This document shows, piece by piece, positions 1-6,990 of a DNA stretch of 18,336 bases. The stretch is taken from the NCBI GenBank assembly GCA_026983895.1, contig JALSTF010000063.1, positions 1-18,336 on the forward strand, written 5' to 3'. Origin of the DNA: Sulfurovum sp. (GTDB taxonomy: Bacteria; Campylobacterota; Campylobacteria; Campylobacterales; Sulfurovaceae). The position numbers and the translations under genes were made by a program. The first letter of the stretch is position 1. Each line of letters begins with the position of its first letter. The notes beneath the pieces are model-generated. The model ran no database searches. It had not been told where the DNA came from and saw only the letters and a program-made list of their open reading frames with translations.

Positions 1-164
1 CCTTTTTCCACAGCCAGCGCATCGTTGAATGAAGGAATATGCGGAAGGAATTTTTCAAATCCGTCCGTATGGGCGATGATCTCTTTGATCTGTTTGAGTG
101 TCTGCGGTGTGTGTGTATAGCCAAGTTGTGTCAAGAGTGCTTCGGGGGTAAGTTCGAGATGCAT
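1..164 (-). CDS. Unknown protein, N-terminal part (runs off the window edge)
   Basis: The complement opens at an ATG at 164 and reads open for 54 codons to the window edge; the protein starts MHLELTPEALLTQLGY. I do not recognise the family. The visible part is soluble and helical-looking, with no signal peptide or membrane segment. The start is supported by AGGA five bases upstream and by a GCTACAAT -10 box at 205-198, so the gene probably has its own promoter although it lies 82 bases behind the 191-residue gene on the same strand. Codon use resembles the neighbouring chromosomal genes. The reading frame and start are fairly sure; the function is unknown. Confidence 0.7.
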   Translation of the reverse strand, partial: MHLELTPEALLTQLGYTHTPQTLKQIKEIIAHTDGFEKFLPHIPSFNDALAVEK

Positions 165-197
165 GTTGGTCCTGTATTGATGGGTTTTTTGAACCAG

Positions 198-205
198 ATT
201 GTAGC
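198..205 (-). promoter_or_regulatory. -10 box of the edge gene
   Basis: GCTACAAT on the minus strand lies 34 bases before the ATG at 164. The same GCTAYAAT octamer sits before several other genes here. No convincing -35 box is visible. Confidence 0.45.
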
Positions 206-246
206 AAAAAAGAGGTTAGGAAAGAGAGGAAAAAGAGAACGTTGCT

Positions 247-822
247 TTAAAACAGTGTCTCTTTGGGGGTTTCCACCCTTGCGATCAGATCTTTGTAGTG
301 TTCAAGGTTTTGAAAAGCCTTTTCGTAACGCCACCTCAAAACAAATTCAATGATCTCGTTCTTGAGTACAGGATCGAGTGCTTCCGCTTTCCCGAAATAC
401 CCCAGGGAGACATTCTTGGCTTTCTTCTTTCCGTTCTTGTCCGGCTCGTAAGTAATGGCGATGATCTGAATATATTTCCCCTCGCGCACAACGCCGAAAT
501 CTTCCTCTTTCAAACCTATGCCCGAAAGGTTCATAGCCTTGTAGATAAAGATGTCATCAAAATTTGGGGACTTTTCAAAGATCTTCAGTTTTTCATACAG
601 TGTTTTCACTCTTGCAATATTTTCTTCTCTGACACTGTCATGGCCTGTTTTTTTCTTTTCTGTTCCTGTATGTCCTGCAGGCTCTTTTACAGGCAAAGGT
701 GCTGATACTGTCTGCGTTTCACTCTTTGCTTCTCCCTTAGAATCCGAACGTTGTTCTTTCTGGGACAATTGCTCTTCAAGACGGCTGGTAAGCGCTTTGA
801 GTTTGTCTAAACTGCTTGACAT
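247..822 (-). CDS. Unknown 191-residue protein under a predicted c-di-GMP riboswitch
   Basis: Start ATG at 822 is chosen over an upstream in-frame ATG at 858 because GGAAGGA lies about eight bases before it. I do not recognise the family. Residues 1-25 form a short charged helix (LDKLKALTSRLEEQL). Residues 25-65 are low-complexity, rich in Lys, Glu, Ser and Thr, probably disordered. Residues 66-191 look like a folded alpha/beta domain with motifs YKAMNLSGIGL, YIQIIAITYEPDKNGKK and VSLGYFGKAEALDP. There is no signal peptide, membrane segment or Cys cluster, so it is probably cytoplasmic. The leader holds a class I c-di-GMP aptamer (872-975), so expression is predicted to follow c-di-GMP level, which usually implies a role in surface attachment, motility or matrix. 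That role is inference from the switch, not from the protein. Confidence 0.85.
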   Translation of the reverse strand: MSSSLDKLKALTSRLEEQLSQKEQRSDSKGEAKSETQTVSAPLPVKEPAGHTGTEKKKTGHDSVREENIARVKTLYEKLKIFEKSPNFDDIFIYKAMNLSGIGLKEEDFGVVREGKYIQIIAITYEPDKNGKKKAKNVSLGYFGKAEALDPVLKNEIIEFVLRWRYEKAFQNLEHYKDLIARVETPKETLF

Positions 823-871
823 AAGATTTTTCCTTCCAGTTGAACCCGAAATATCCAATAGGAATCATCTT
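823..871 (-). promoter_or_regulatory. Possible riboswitch expression platform (SD-sequestering helix)
   Basis: Immediately 3' of the aptamer on the minus strand, AAGATGATTCC (871-861) can pair with GGAAAAATCTT (833-823), which contains part of the ribosome binding site and abuts the ATG at 822. The pairing is five bp, a two-by-two internal loop, then four bp. No T-run follows any hairpin here, so control would be of translation rather than termination. GGATA at 856-852 could also compete for the 3' strand of the closing helix. This is hand pairing, not a computed fold. Confidence 0.4.
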
Positions 872-975
872 GGATACCCATACATACTCCGGGTGAAAAT
901 CCTGCAACCTGGCGATCTCAAAGAAGTGAGACCCATGGCTTTCCGTCCTTGCTTCACAACAAGTTTGGCGTATCC
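872..975 (-). promoter_or_regulatory. Cyclic-di-GMP class I (GEMM-I) riboswitch aptamer
   Basis: Read on the minus strand, the element is closed by P1 GGATAC (975-970) with GTATCC (877-872). Next comes CCAAAC. Then a hairpin at 963-948, with arms CTTGTT and AAGCAAG, is capped by the GNRA tetraloop GUGA (957-954). GGACGGAAAGCC (948-937) matches the family's GGACGCAAAGCC at 11 of 12 bases. The second stem, capped at 931-916, returns through GATCGCCAGGTTGC, corresponding to the conserved UAGCxGGGUUGC strand. Order, spacing, tetraloop and the two conserved strands are those of known GEMM-I aptamers such as Vibrio cholerae Vc2. The switch lies 49 bases before the ATG at 822, in the leader of the 191-residue gene. 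Confidence 0.85.
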
Positions 976-996
976 GATATAATGGTTACTTCCAAT

Positions 997-1025
997 ATAT
1001 TAGATAATATAGTTCAAAAGATTAA
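997..1025 (-). promoter_or_regulatory. Candidate promoter of the riboswitch transcript
   Basis: On the minus strand TTAATC (1025-1020), 17 bases, then TAATAT (1002-997). This would start RNA near 990, a little before the aptamer. The boxes are weak and the region is very AT-rich, so other registers such as TATATT (1011-1006) are possible. The -35 overlaps the last of three phased repeats. Confidence 0.3.
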
Positions 1026-1050
1026 CTAATATTAACTTGTATTGACTTTA
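1021..1050. repeat. Three direct repeats ATTRACT phased at exactly 10 bp
   Basis: ATTAACT at 1021 and 1031 and ATTGACT at 1041 repeat with a 10-bp period, one helical turn. They lie in the AT-rich gap between the riboswitch leader (minus) and murA (plus). Such same-face half-sites are typical of OmpR-type response regulators, but AT-rich DNA can give this by chance. The rest of 1051-1196 is AT-rich, with no further element I can support beyond the murA -10. Confidence 0.4.
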
Positions 1051-1160
1051 AATCATAGTGAATAATATCAATTTTTTCTATTTTTTAATGTGAAAAAGGG
1101 TGAAAAGTTTAAAATTATTTAATATGATATCTCTTCTGCTACCCTTAACCAATCTTTTGA

Positions 1161-1166
1161 TAAAAT
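1161..1166 (+). promoter_or_regulatory. -10 box of murA
   Basis: TAAAAT preceded by GA (GATAAAAT), 30 bases before the GTG start. No clear -35. Confidence 0.4.
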
Positions 1167-1196
1167 CCTATACATTTAATTGAAGAGGCGGAAACG

Positions 1197-2465
1197 GTGC
1201 AGTATTTGGAAATAAGAGGCGGAAAGAAACTAAGCGGAAGTGTAACGATAAGCGGTGCGAAGAATGCTGCTTTGCCGGTGATCGCGGCAACTATATTGAG
1301 TGACAAACCTGTCACGTTGACCAACCTGCCCGATGTTGTGGATATCCGCACCCTTTTGAAACTGCTGACGATGCTTGGCGGAAAAGTGGATCATGAGGGT
1401 ACGGTGGCACATATCGACAACGGCCCTATCAGTTCCCATAAAGCGGTCTATGAGATCGTCTCTCAAATGAGGGCTTCCATTTTGGTGCTCGGCCCGCTTT
1501 TGACACGTTTTGGAGAATGCGAAGTCTCTCTGCCCGGCGGATGTGCTATCGGCCAGCGCCCTATTGACCTGCACCTCAAAGCACTTGAAGCCATGGGGGC
1601 GGAGATCGCGATAGAGAGCGGGTATGTCCATGCCAAAGCACCCCATGGGCTGCACGGGGCAAAGATCATTTTCGACAAGATCACCGTGGGCGGTACGGAA
1701 AATGTCGTGATGGCAGCGGCCATGGCCAAAGGCACCACCACCATCATCAATGCAGCCAAAGAGCCTGAGATCGTGCAGCTGTGCGAAATGATCGCAGATG
1801 CCGGTGTGAAGATAGAAGGCATAGGCAGCAATGAACTGACTATCGAGGGGACCGACGGCAGACCTCTTGCATTTAAAACGGTGGAGATTATCCCCGACCG
1901 TATCGAGGCGGGAACGTATCTCTGTGCCGGCGCGATCACTCAATCGGAGATCACGCTTGAAAAGGTCAATGCAGAACATATCCGTGCTTCCATCGACAAG
2001 CTTGAAAGTATGGGATGCTCCTTTGATATCAGTGAAAACAGTATCACCATACATCCCGCAGAAGTGATCAAACCGGTCAATCTCATCACCATCGAGTATC
2101 CGGGATTTCCTACCGATATGCAGGCGCAGTTCATGGCGGTCGCTGCTTTGGCAGAAGGGGAAAGCCTTATTGAAGAGCGGCTTTTCGAGAACCGTTTTAT
2201 GCATGTCAGTGAACTGAACCGCCTCGGAGCGGATATTTGGCTCAAAGGCAGTGTCGCAGCGGTCAAAGGGGTCGATCAGCTGCATGGTGCCGATGTCATG
2301 GCAACGGACCTTCGCGCTTCTTCGGCCCTGGTGCTTGCAGGGCTTGTCGCCGACGGAGTGACCAATGTCCGCCGTATTTACCATCTTGACCGCGGATACG
2401 ACGACCTTGAAGGCAAACTTTCTGCACTCGGTGCCGATATCGTCAGAAAAAAAGATGGGAAATGA
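1197..2465 (+). CDS. murA: UDP-N-acetylglucosamine 1-carboxyvinyltransferase
   Basis: Cytoplasmic enzyme of the first committed step of peptidoglycan synthesis: it transfers enolpyruvate from phosphoenolpyruvate to UDP-GlcNAc. The 422 residues match the usual length (E. coli 419). The SGAKNAALP motif at about residues 19-27 carries the Lys-Asn pair for substrate binding. The active-site loop GGCAIGQRPIDLH holds the catalytic, fosfomycin-targeted Cys at residue 116. The fold repeats two EPSP-synthase-like domains, and GFPTDMQAQ and DLRASSALVLAGL are typical C-terminal segments. The start is GTG at 1197. A CYTH protein follows six bases after the stop, so the two are probably co-transcribed. 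No truncation or unusual residue is seen. Confidence 0.97.
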   Translation: MQYLEIRGGKKLSGSVTISGAKNAALPVIAATILSDKPVTLTNLPDVVDIRTLLKLLTMLGGKVDHEGTVAHIDNGPISSHKAVYEIVSQMRASILVLGPLLTRFGECEVSLPGGCAIGQRPIDLHLKALEAMGAEIAIESGYVHAKAPHGLHGAKIIFDKITVGGTENVVMAAAMAKGTTTIINAAKEPEIVQLCEMIADAGVKIEGIGSNELTIEGTDGRPLAFKTVEIIPDRIEAGTYLCAGAITQSEITLEKVNAEHIRASIDKLESMGCSFDISENSITIHPAEVIKPVNLITIEYPGFPTDMQAQFMAVAALAEGESLIEERLFENRFMHVSELNRLGADIWLKGSVAAVKGVDQLHGADVMATDLRASSALVLAGLVADGVTNVRRIYHLDRGYDDLEGKLSALGADIVRKKDGK

Positions 2466-2471
2466 CGCTTC

Positions 2472-2939
2472 ATGGCTAAAGAGATCGAAAGAAAATTTCT
2501 GGTGGATCCCGCCAAACTCCCTCCCCTCAAAGCACCTCATGCTATCAGGCAGGGATATCTTCCGGGATGCCAAACTGCCACGGTACGCCTGCGTATCAGC
2601 AATGAGAATGCCTTTTTGACACTCAAAGGAAGAGCTGCCGGACTTTCACGTTCCGAATTTGAATATCCTGTGCCTCTCGAAGATGCCCTGGAAATGCTCG
2701 ATGAACTCTGCGGTCCTGCGATCATTGAGAAAAAGCGTTACCTGATCCCCCATGAGGGCCATACCTGGGAACTTGATATCTTTGAAGGGGCAAATGAAGG
2801 GTTGATCGTTGCAGAGATAGAACTCTCTGCGGAAAAAGAACCTTTTGTGAAACCCGAATGGGCCACGCAGGAAGTTTCTTTCGACACCCGGTACCGCAAT
2901 TCCAATCTGATCTCTGATCCTTACAATACCTGGGTCTGA
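2472..2939 (+). CDS. CYTH-domain protein, probable inorganic triphosphatase
   Basis: 155 residues forming one CYTH (CyaB / thiamine triphosphatase) tunnel domain. The signature ExExK reads EIERK at residues 4-8. Further charged strands that line the tunnel are VRLRI (39-43), LTLKG (49-53), RSEFEYP (60-66), EKKRY (86-90), WELDIFEG (99-106) and AEIEL (114-118). Bacterial single-domain members mostly hydrolyse tripolyphosphate or other triphosphates with Mg2+; class IV adenylate cyclase is the alternative and cannot be excluded. It starts six bases after the murA stop with no strong ribosome site, suggesting translational coupling. It converges on the GGDEF-EAL gene with 20 bases between and no clear terminator. 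Family assignment is firm; substrate is inferred. Confidence 0.9.
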   Translation: MAKEIERKFLVDPAKLPPLKAPHAIRQGYLPGCQTATVRLRISNENAFLTLKGRAAGLSRSEFEYPVPLEDALEMLDELCGPAIIEKKRYLIPHEGHTWELDIFEGANEGLIVAEIELSAEKEPFVKPEWATQEVSFDTRYRNSNLISDPYNTWV

Positions 2940-2959
2940 ACCCCATAACGCCGCAGGGA

Positions 2960-5410
2960 TCAGGGTGCGCTGATAAAACGTATCAGGTCATCATTGGGGA
3001 TCGCCTGCGAATAATGGAATCCCTGGATGGTATGACATCCTTTGCTGAGTAGATACTCGATCTGTTCAGCATGTTCCACTCCTTCCGCAATAATCCCCAG
3101 TTTCAAACTTCTTGCCAAGGCTATGACGGCATCTGTGATAGCATTGTCCTCTTCCCTCTCCGAAAGGTCGTCGATGAAAGATTTGTCTATTTTCAGCTTG
3201 TCCACGGGCAAACGCTTCAGATAGGCCAGCGAGGAATACCCTGTGCCAAAATCATCTATCGCGATCTCTATCCCCAGTTCATGCAGCCGATTGAGTTTCT
3301 CTATGGATTTGTCCGGATCGGACATCATCTGGCTTTCGGTAATTTCAAAGGCGAGCCAGTCAACATTGAATCCCGTTTCTGCCATTGTCTTTTCGATCAA
3401 GAGGAAAAAATTCTTTTTCAGGAGTTGGTTCAGCGAAAGATTCAGCGAGAGTTTCCCCGGCTTCAGCCCCATCCGGTACCAGGAAGTCATATCGGTCATT
3501 GCCTGGCGCATGACATGATGGTCGATCTCTTTGATGAGGCCTGTCTCTTCTGCCAGAGCAATGAATATATTGGGCATGATCATCCCTTTGGTGGGATGCC
3601 TCCAGCGCACAAGGGCTTCTACACCGACAATACTTCCATCTCTCGCGTCGATCTGGGGCTGATAGTACACTTGAAGCTGCCGCTGCTTTATCGCTTTGCG
3701 CAATTCAAGTTCCATCGCCGCTTTTTCAAGTGCCAGGTCTGTCATTTCCGGAGAATAGAACTGATAATTGTTCCTTCCGTTGCTTTTGGCCTGGTACATG
3801 GCGCTGTCTGCATATTTGAGCAGGTTGTCTTCATGCTCTGAATCTTTGGGATAGAGACTGATACCTATGCTCACGGTCACATGCAGGGTATGGTCATCGA
3901 TGATGATCTTTTTGGTGACCGCATCAATGATCCTCTGGGCAATACCGGCTGCCGATTCGATCGTTTTGAGATCCTGCGCGATGATGGTGAACTCATCTCC
4001 GCCAAGACGGGCCAGGGTATCCCCTTCGCCGACACACTTGAAGAGCCGCTGTGCCACCCTTTTCAGTATTTCATCGCCAAAATGATGTCCCAGGGTATCG
4101 TTGATCTGTTTGAAGTTGTCCAGATCGATGAAAAAGACAGCGAACAGCGTATGATGCCGATGGGCATAGCTGATGGACTGCTGCAGTCTGTCATTGAAGA
4201 GTGTGCGGTTGGGAAGCCGCGTCAAAGGGTCATGGTGTGCCTGAAAGTTCAATCTCTCCGTCTGTTCGGCCAATCTTCTTTCTATCTCTTTCTTTTGCGT
4301 GATATCCTGCACATAATAGGTTATACCGATGATCCTGTACTGATCGTCCTTGAGCAGGGAAGCAGAAATATCGGTGTATATTGTCTTTCCGGCTTTGGTA
4401 ATGCTTTGTATCTGTTCCTGGTAGGAGCCAAGGATCAATACCTGTTTTTTGATCCATTTTGCTTTGGGCAGATCGTCCGATGCATACAGGATATCCATGG
4501 TCTTTCCTCTCGTTTCATAAGAGGTATAGCCAAATATTTCATAGGCACCGCGGTTCCAGTGGATGATCTTTCCCTGAAGGTCGACAGAGATAACCGCATC
4601 ATGGATCTTGTCCAGTATCCGTTCCTGTGCGATCTGTTTTTTCTCTATTTCTATAAAGTGCGTAATATCAATATTGAAAATAATGCCTACTTTCTTATTG
4701 TGATATGTTCCGTAGTCGGCATAAGACTGCACCGGATATTTCGTTCCGTCTTTTTTTGTATAGGCCGTTCTGTTCAGCAGGGAACCGACCTGCTGCATCC
4801 GCTTTTTGAATCCGCGGAACTCTTCAAGCGATATGCCCTTGTTGATATCCAGGATTGTAAGCGCATAAAGTTCGTCACGGCTGTATCCGAGTTTTTGGAG
4901 TGCGGCATAATTGGCATAAAGGATACGATATGTTTTCAAATCCACCACAAGGATCTCGCTTGAAGATTTGTCGATCATGTCTGCCAGTTCTCTGTTCTCC
5001 TGCCGAAGCCTGAGCTGTTCTGTCATATCGAGTGTCGTACCGACGATCTTTACAGCTTCACCCTCATGAAAGAGCATTTTTGCATTGACAAGTACGGTAA
5101 TGATCTCCCCATCGCCCCTCCTCACCCGCAGTGTCGCACTTTTCACTTTCCCGTCGTACAAAGATTCGATTCCCCGATAGGCTGCTTCTTTATCTTCCGC
5201 TATGACCATATCAAGGAAGGTATCAATGGTCGGTTCTGTCGTTTCGGGATCAAGTTTGTAAATTTCAAAGCTCTGCCTTGACCAGGTGATCTTGCTGGTT
5301 TGCAGTTCTACTTCCCAGCTTCCGAAATGTCCTATATCCTGAAGATGATACAAAGTCTCCCACTGTGCCTTGAGCACTTCATTGCTATCGATCGTAGATA
5401 AGGATTTCAT
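2960..5410 (-). CDS. PAS-PAS-PAS-GGDEF-EAL cyclic-di-GMP synthase/phosphodiesterase
   Basis: 816 residues from the ATG at 5410, chosen because GGAAG lies about seven bases upstream; another ATG at 5425 adds five residues. Three PAS sensor domains with PAC tails lie at about residues 25-133, 145-255 and 265-375. GGDEF follows at about 385-550 with an intact LARLGGDEF, then EAL at about 560-810. The EAL domain shows EALVRW, FEITES, IDDFGTGYSSL, DKLKIDKSF and AEGVE, so metal and substrate residues look present. The RxxD inhibitory site is absent: the aligned residues before ARLGGDEF are GEGD. There is no membrane segment, so it is a cytoplasmic sensor. Both activities look possible; which dominates cannot be told. 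It lies 78 bases downstream of truD on the same strand. Confidence 0.95.
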   Translation of the reverse strand: MKSLSTIDSNEVLKAQWETLYHLQDIGHFGSWEVELQTSKITWSRQSFEIYKLDPETTEPTIDTFLDMVIAEDKEAAYRGIESLYDGKVKSATLRVRRGDGEIITVLVNAKMLFHEGEAVKIVGTTLDMTEQLRLRQENRELADMIDKSSSEILVVDLKTYRILYANYAALQKLGYSRDELYALTILDINKGISLEEFRGFKKRMQQVGSLLNRTAYTKKDGTKYPVQSYADYGTYHNKKVGIIFNIDITHFIEIEKKQIAQERILDKIHDAVISVDLQGKIIHWNRGAYEIFGYTSYETRGKTMDILYASDDLPKAKWIKKQVLILGSYQEQIQSITKAGKTIYTDISASLLKDDQYRIIGITYYVQDITQKKEIERRLAEQTERLNFQAHHDPLTRLPNRTLFNDRLQQSISYAHRHHTLFAVFFIDLDNFKQINDTLGHHFGDEILKRVAQRLFKCVGEGDTLARLGGDEFTIIAQDLKTIESAAGIAQRIIDAVTKKIIIDDHTLHVTVSIGISLYPKDSEHEDNLLKYADSAMYQAKSNGRNNYQFYSPEMTDLALEKAAMELELRKAIKQRQLQVYYQPQIDARDGSIVGVEALVRWRHPTKGMIMPNIFIALAEETGLIKEIDHHVMRQAMTDMTSWYRMGLKPGKLSLNLSLNQLLKKNFFLLIEKTMAETGFNVDWLAFEITESQMMSDPDKSIEKLNRLHELGIEIAIDDFGTGYSSLAYLKRLPVDKLKIDKSFIDDLSEREEDNAITDAVIALARSLKLGIIAEGVEHAEQIEYLLSKGCHTIQGFHYSQAIPNDDLIRFISAP

Positions 5411-5426
5411 TTTGCGTACTTCCATT

Positions 5427-5449
5427 CACTATATTTTATCATTATAGTG
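5427..5449 (-). promoter_or_regulatory. Inverted repeat over the -10 box of the GGDEF-EAL gene
   Basis: CACTATA and TATAGTG form a perfect 7-bp inverted repeat with a 9-base gap, 17 bases before the ATG at 5410. On the minus strand it contains TATAAT (5446-5441), a good -10 box. It could be an operator, or chance in AT-rich DNA. No -35 box is clear. Confidence 0.4.
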
Positions 5450-5488
5450 AAAAAAATTGATAAAATGGAATCAATGCTTTCAAAAATG

Positions 5489-6562
5489 TCATGAGAGGCC
5501 CGCTCTTCCCCTGAGCACATCAAGTACATTGGTCGCATAGGAGCCTTTTGGCAAAGTGAAAGAGAGTTCATAATGCGCCTTCTCCTCAACATAGTTCTTG
5601 GTGATGTCGGTAACCTGTATCCAGGCGTAGCGTCTTGCCCCGTTCATTTTGATCTCTTCGTCAAAAACCTCTTCGATCACCCGGGCAGATCCCTGTGCCC
5701 TTTTTACCCGCGTTCCGGGTATCAGCCCTGTAGGTGCAGTGTCTTTTGTCTCGAAACGCTCCGCTTCTTTGCTGAGTTCGTCCGCCTCAAAAAGCCGTCC
5801 GTAGGGGTAATGCATCATCAGGTCCCCCTCCAAGAGCTTGAAAAAGCTGCCCTGCTCTTTCGTTCCCTTCAGCGTACCTTCGGGCAGTTTCATCAGCTTT
5901 TCCGTTTCTGCTTCGGAGAACTCCTGAAGCAGAAGGTTCAGCTCCATCCTTCTGGAAAGCCAGCCGTTGAACAGATAGGACTGGTACGAACCCATCAGGA
6001 ACTCTCGGGTCTTCCTGTCACGGATCTTCAGTTTTCCCTCTATGAGTTTTTTCCCGTCTTCCCAGTTGTTCCCTTCCGTGCCGAAGCGCTGGTTGCCGAA
6101 ATAGTTGGGTACCCCATGGGCTTTGACCCACTTCAGTACAGAATCAATCTTGTCTTTCTGCACACCCAATACCTTTTTGAGGCGTATTTCAAAACGGTTG
6201 CCTTTGAGGTGTCCTACGCGTATTTTGTTGTTATGGCGTACTTTGTCGAGTATCTTGATCTTCTCATGGCTGAAGGCATCGAGTTTCTCTTCGAACTTCG
6301 CCGGCAGCGAAATGTACTGTATGGTCATGGCATATTTGTCTTTGAGGCCCGCATACCCCATCTCTCTTCGCCGTATGCCGACATGGTTTGAGATGGCATC
6401 GAGCATTTCCCAGGTCGTCATCTCCTTTTTGCGCACTTTAAGGACCAGGTGTTCTCCCTCACGCGTAAATGGATACAGGGGGATCTCTTCTACGGTAAAA
6501 TCGCGCGGCGAAGGATTAAAGACAAATTCGTTCTTGACGTTGAGCGGGTAGATGGGTTTCAT
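5489..6562 (-). CDS. truD: tRNA pseudouridine(13) synthase TruD
   Basis: Isomerises uridine 13 of certain tRNAs to pseudouridine in the cytoplasm. The 357 residues are close to the family length. The motif GYAGLKDKYAMT at residues 69-80 carries the catalytic Asp (residue 75) in the TruD-specific GxKD context. The N-terminal DFTVEEIPLY and the NYFGNQRFG segment are also typical. The C-terminal half carries the TRUD insertion domain and ends in the family-like KGSYATNVLDVLRG. The start is ATG at 6562 with AAAGG five bases before it; an in-frame TTG at 6577 is less likely. A TAGAAT -10 box lies at 6598-6593. It leads the minus-strand pair with the GGDEF-EAL gene, though that gene has its own likely promoter. 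Confidence 0.95.
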   Translation of the reverse strand: MKPIYPLNVKNEFVFNPSPRDFTVEEIPLYPFTREGEHLVLKVRKKEMTTWEMLDAISNHVGIRRREMGYAGLKDKYAMTIQYISLPAKFEEKLDAFSHEKIKILDKVRHNNKIRVGHLKGNRFEIRLKKVLGVQKDKIDSVLKWVKAHGVPNYFGNQRFGTEGNNWEDGKKLIEGKLKIRDRKTREFLMGSYQSYLFNGWLSRRMELNLLLQEFSEAETEKLMKLPEGTLKGTKEQGSFFKLLEGDLMMHYPYGRLFEADELSKEAERFETKDTAPTGLIPGTRVKRAQGSARVIEEVFDEEIKMNGARRYAWIQVTDITKNYVEEKAHYELSFTLPKGSYATNVLDVLRGRAGLS

Positions 6563-6592
6563 GGGGACCTTTGACAAATATTTGAAAAGTGT

Positions 6593-6598
6593 ATTCTA
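6593..6598 (-). promoter_or_regulatory. -10 box of truD
   Basis: GATAGAAT on the minus strand (TAGAAT 6598-6593) about 30 bases before the ATG at 6562; no clear -35. Confidence 0.35.
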
Positions 6599-6650
6599 TC
6601 GCAAAGGGGGTTAGATATCCAATGGGCTGACTCTCTTATTGGTTGTCGAT

Positions 6651-6679
6651 TTAACAGAAGAATAAAATTTAGCTACAAT
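6651..6679 (+). promoter_or_regulatory. Promoter of the DUF4258 / zinc-finger pair
   Basis: TTAACA (6651-6656), 17 bases, TACAAT (6674-6679): five of six matches in each box. It is followed by a perfect palindrome TATAC-TT-GTATA (6679-6690) over the likely start point, a candidate operator. Confidence 0.65.
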
Positions 6680-6711
6680 ATACTTGTATAAACTTGAGAA
6701 TTGAGGTTGAT

Positions 6712-6990
6712 TTGAAATATATTTACCGAGAACATGCCATCCAAAGAATGTTTGAAAGAGATATTTTTGAAGAAGATGTTGAGGATACGATAGAAAATGG
6801 GAAAATCATTGAAAAATATCTCGATGATAAGCCATATCCTTCATATTTAACTTTAAAATATTGTAACAATAGACCTCTTCATGTAGTTTTTGCGACAAAT
6901 CTAGAAGCTAATGAAACTATAATCATTACTGCATACTATCCAGATAAAGAAAAATGGAGCAATGATTTTAAAAAAAGGATCAAAAGATGA
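6712..6990 (+). CDS. DUF4258 family protein, putative toxin of a toxin-antitoxin pair
   Basis: A small basic protein of 92 residues from a TTG at 6712, chosen because GAGG lies five bases upstream; an in-frame TTG at 6694 lacks such a site. The start MKYIYREHAIQRMFERDI and the end TIIITAYYPDKEKW are typical of the DUF4258 fold, which resembles small RelE/BrnT-like toxins. The His/Arg residues of REHAIQRMFER are the ones usually kept. Its stop overlaps the ATG of the zinc-finger gene (ATGA, 6987-6990), so translation is coupled. The DNA is much more AT-rich than truD or gph on either side, which suggests recent transfer. Toxicity is inferred from size, order and partner only. Confidence 0.8.
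   Translation: MKYIYREHAIQRMFERDIFEEDVEDTIENGKIIEKYLDDKPYPSYLTLKYCNNRPLHVVFATNLEANETIIITAYYPDKEKWSNDFKKRIKR

Noticed and set aside
823..1196. CRISPR array or small RNA gene in the longest gap
   Set aside because: The phased repeats are 7 bases every 10 bp, far too short for CRISPR; the structured part is explained by the riboswitch.
1230..2573. Long open frame of 447 codons on the minus strand across murA
   Set aside because: Antisense shadow of a well-conserved murA; the translation is rich in His, Cys and Arg and matches no family.
2932..2959. Terminator between the CYTH and GGDEF-EAL genes
   Set aside because: Only a 4-bp stem (GGGT-CTGA-ACCC) with no T-run.
3881..4963. Plus-strand open frame of 360 codons
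   Set aside because: Shadow of the GGDEF-EAL gene, whose motifs on the other strand are unambiguous.
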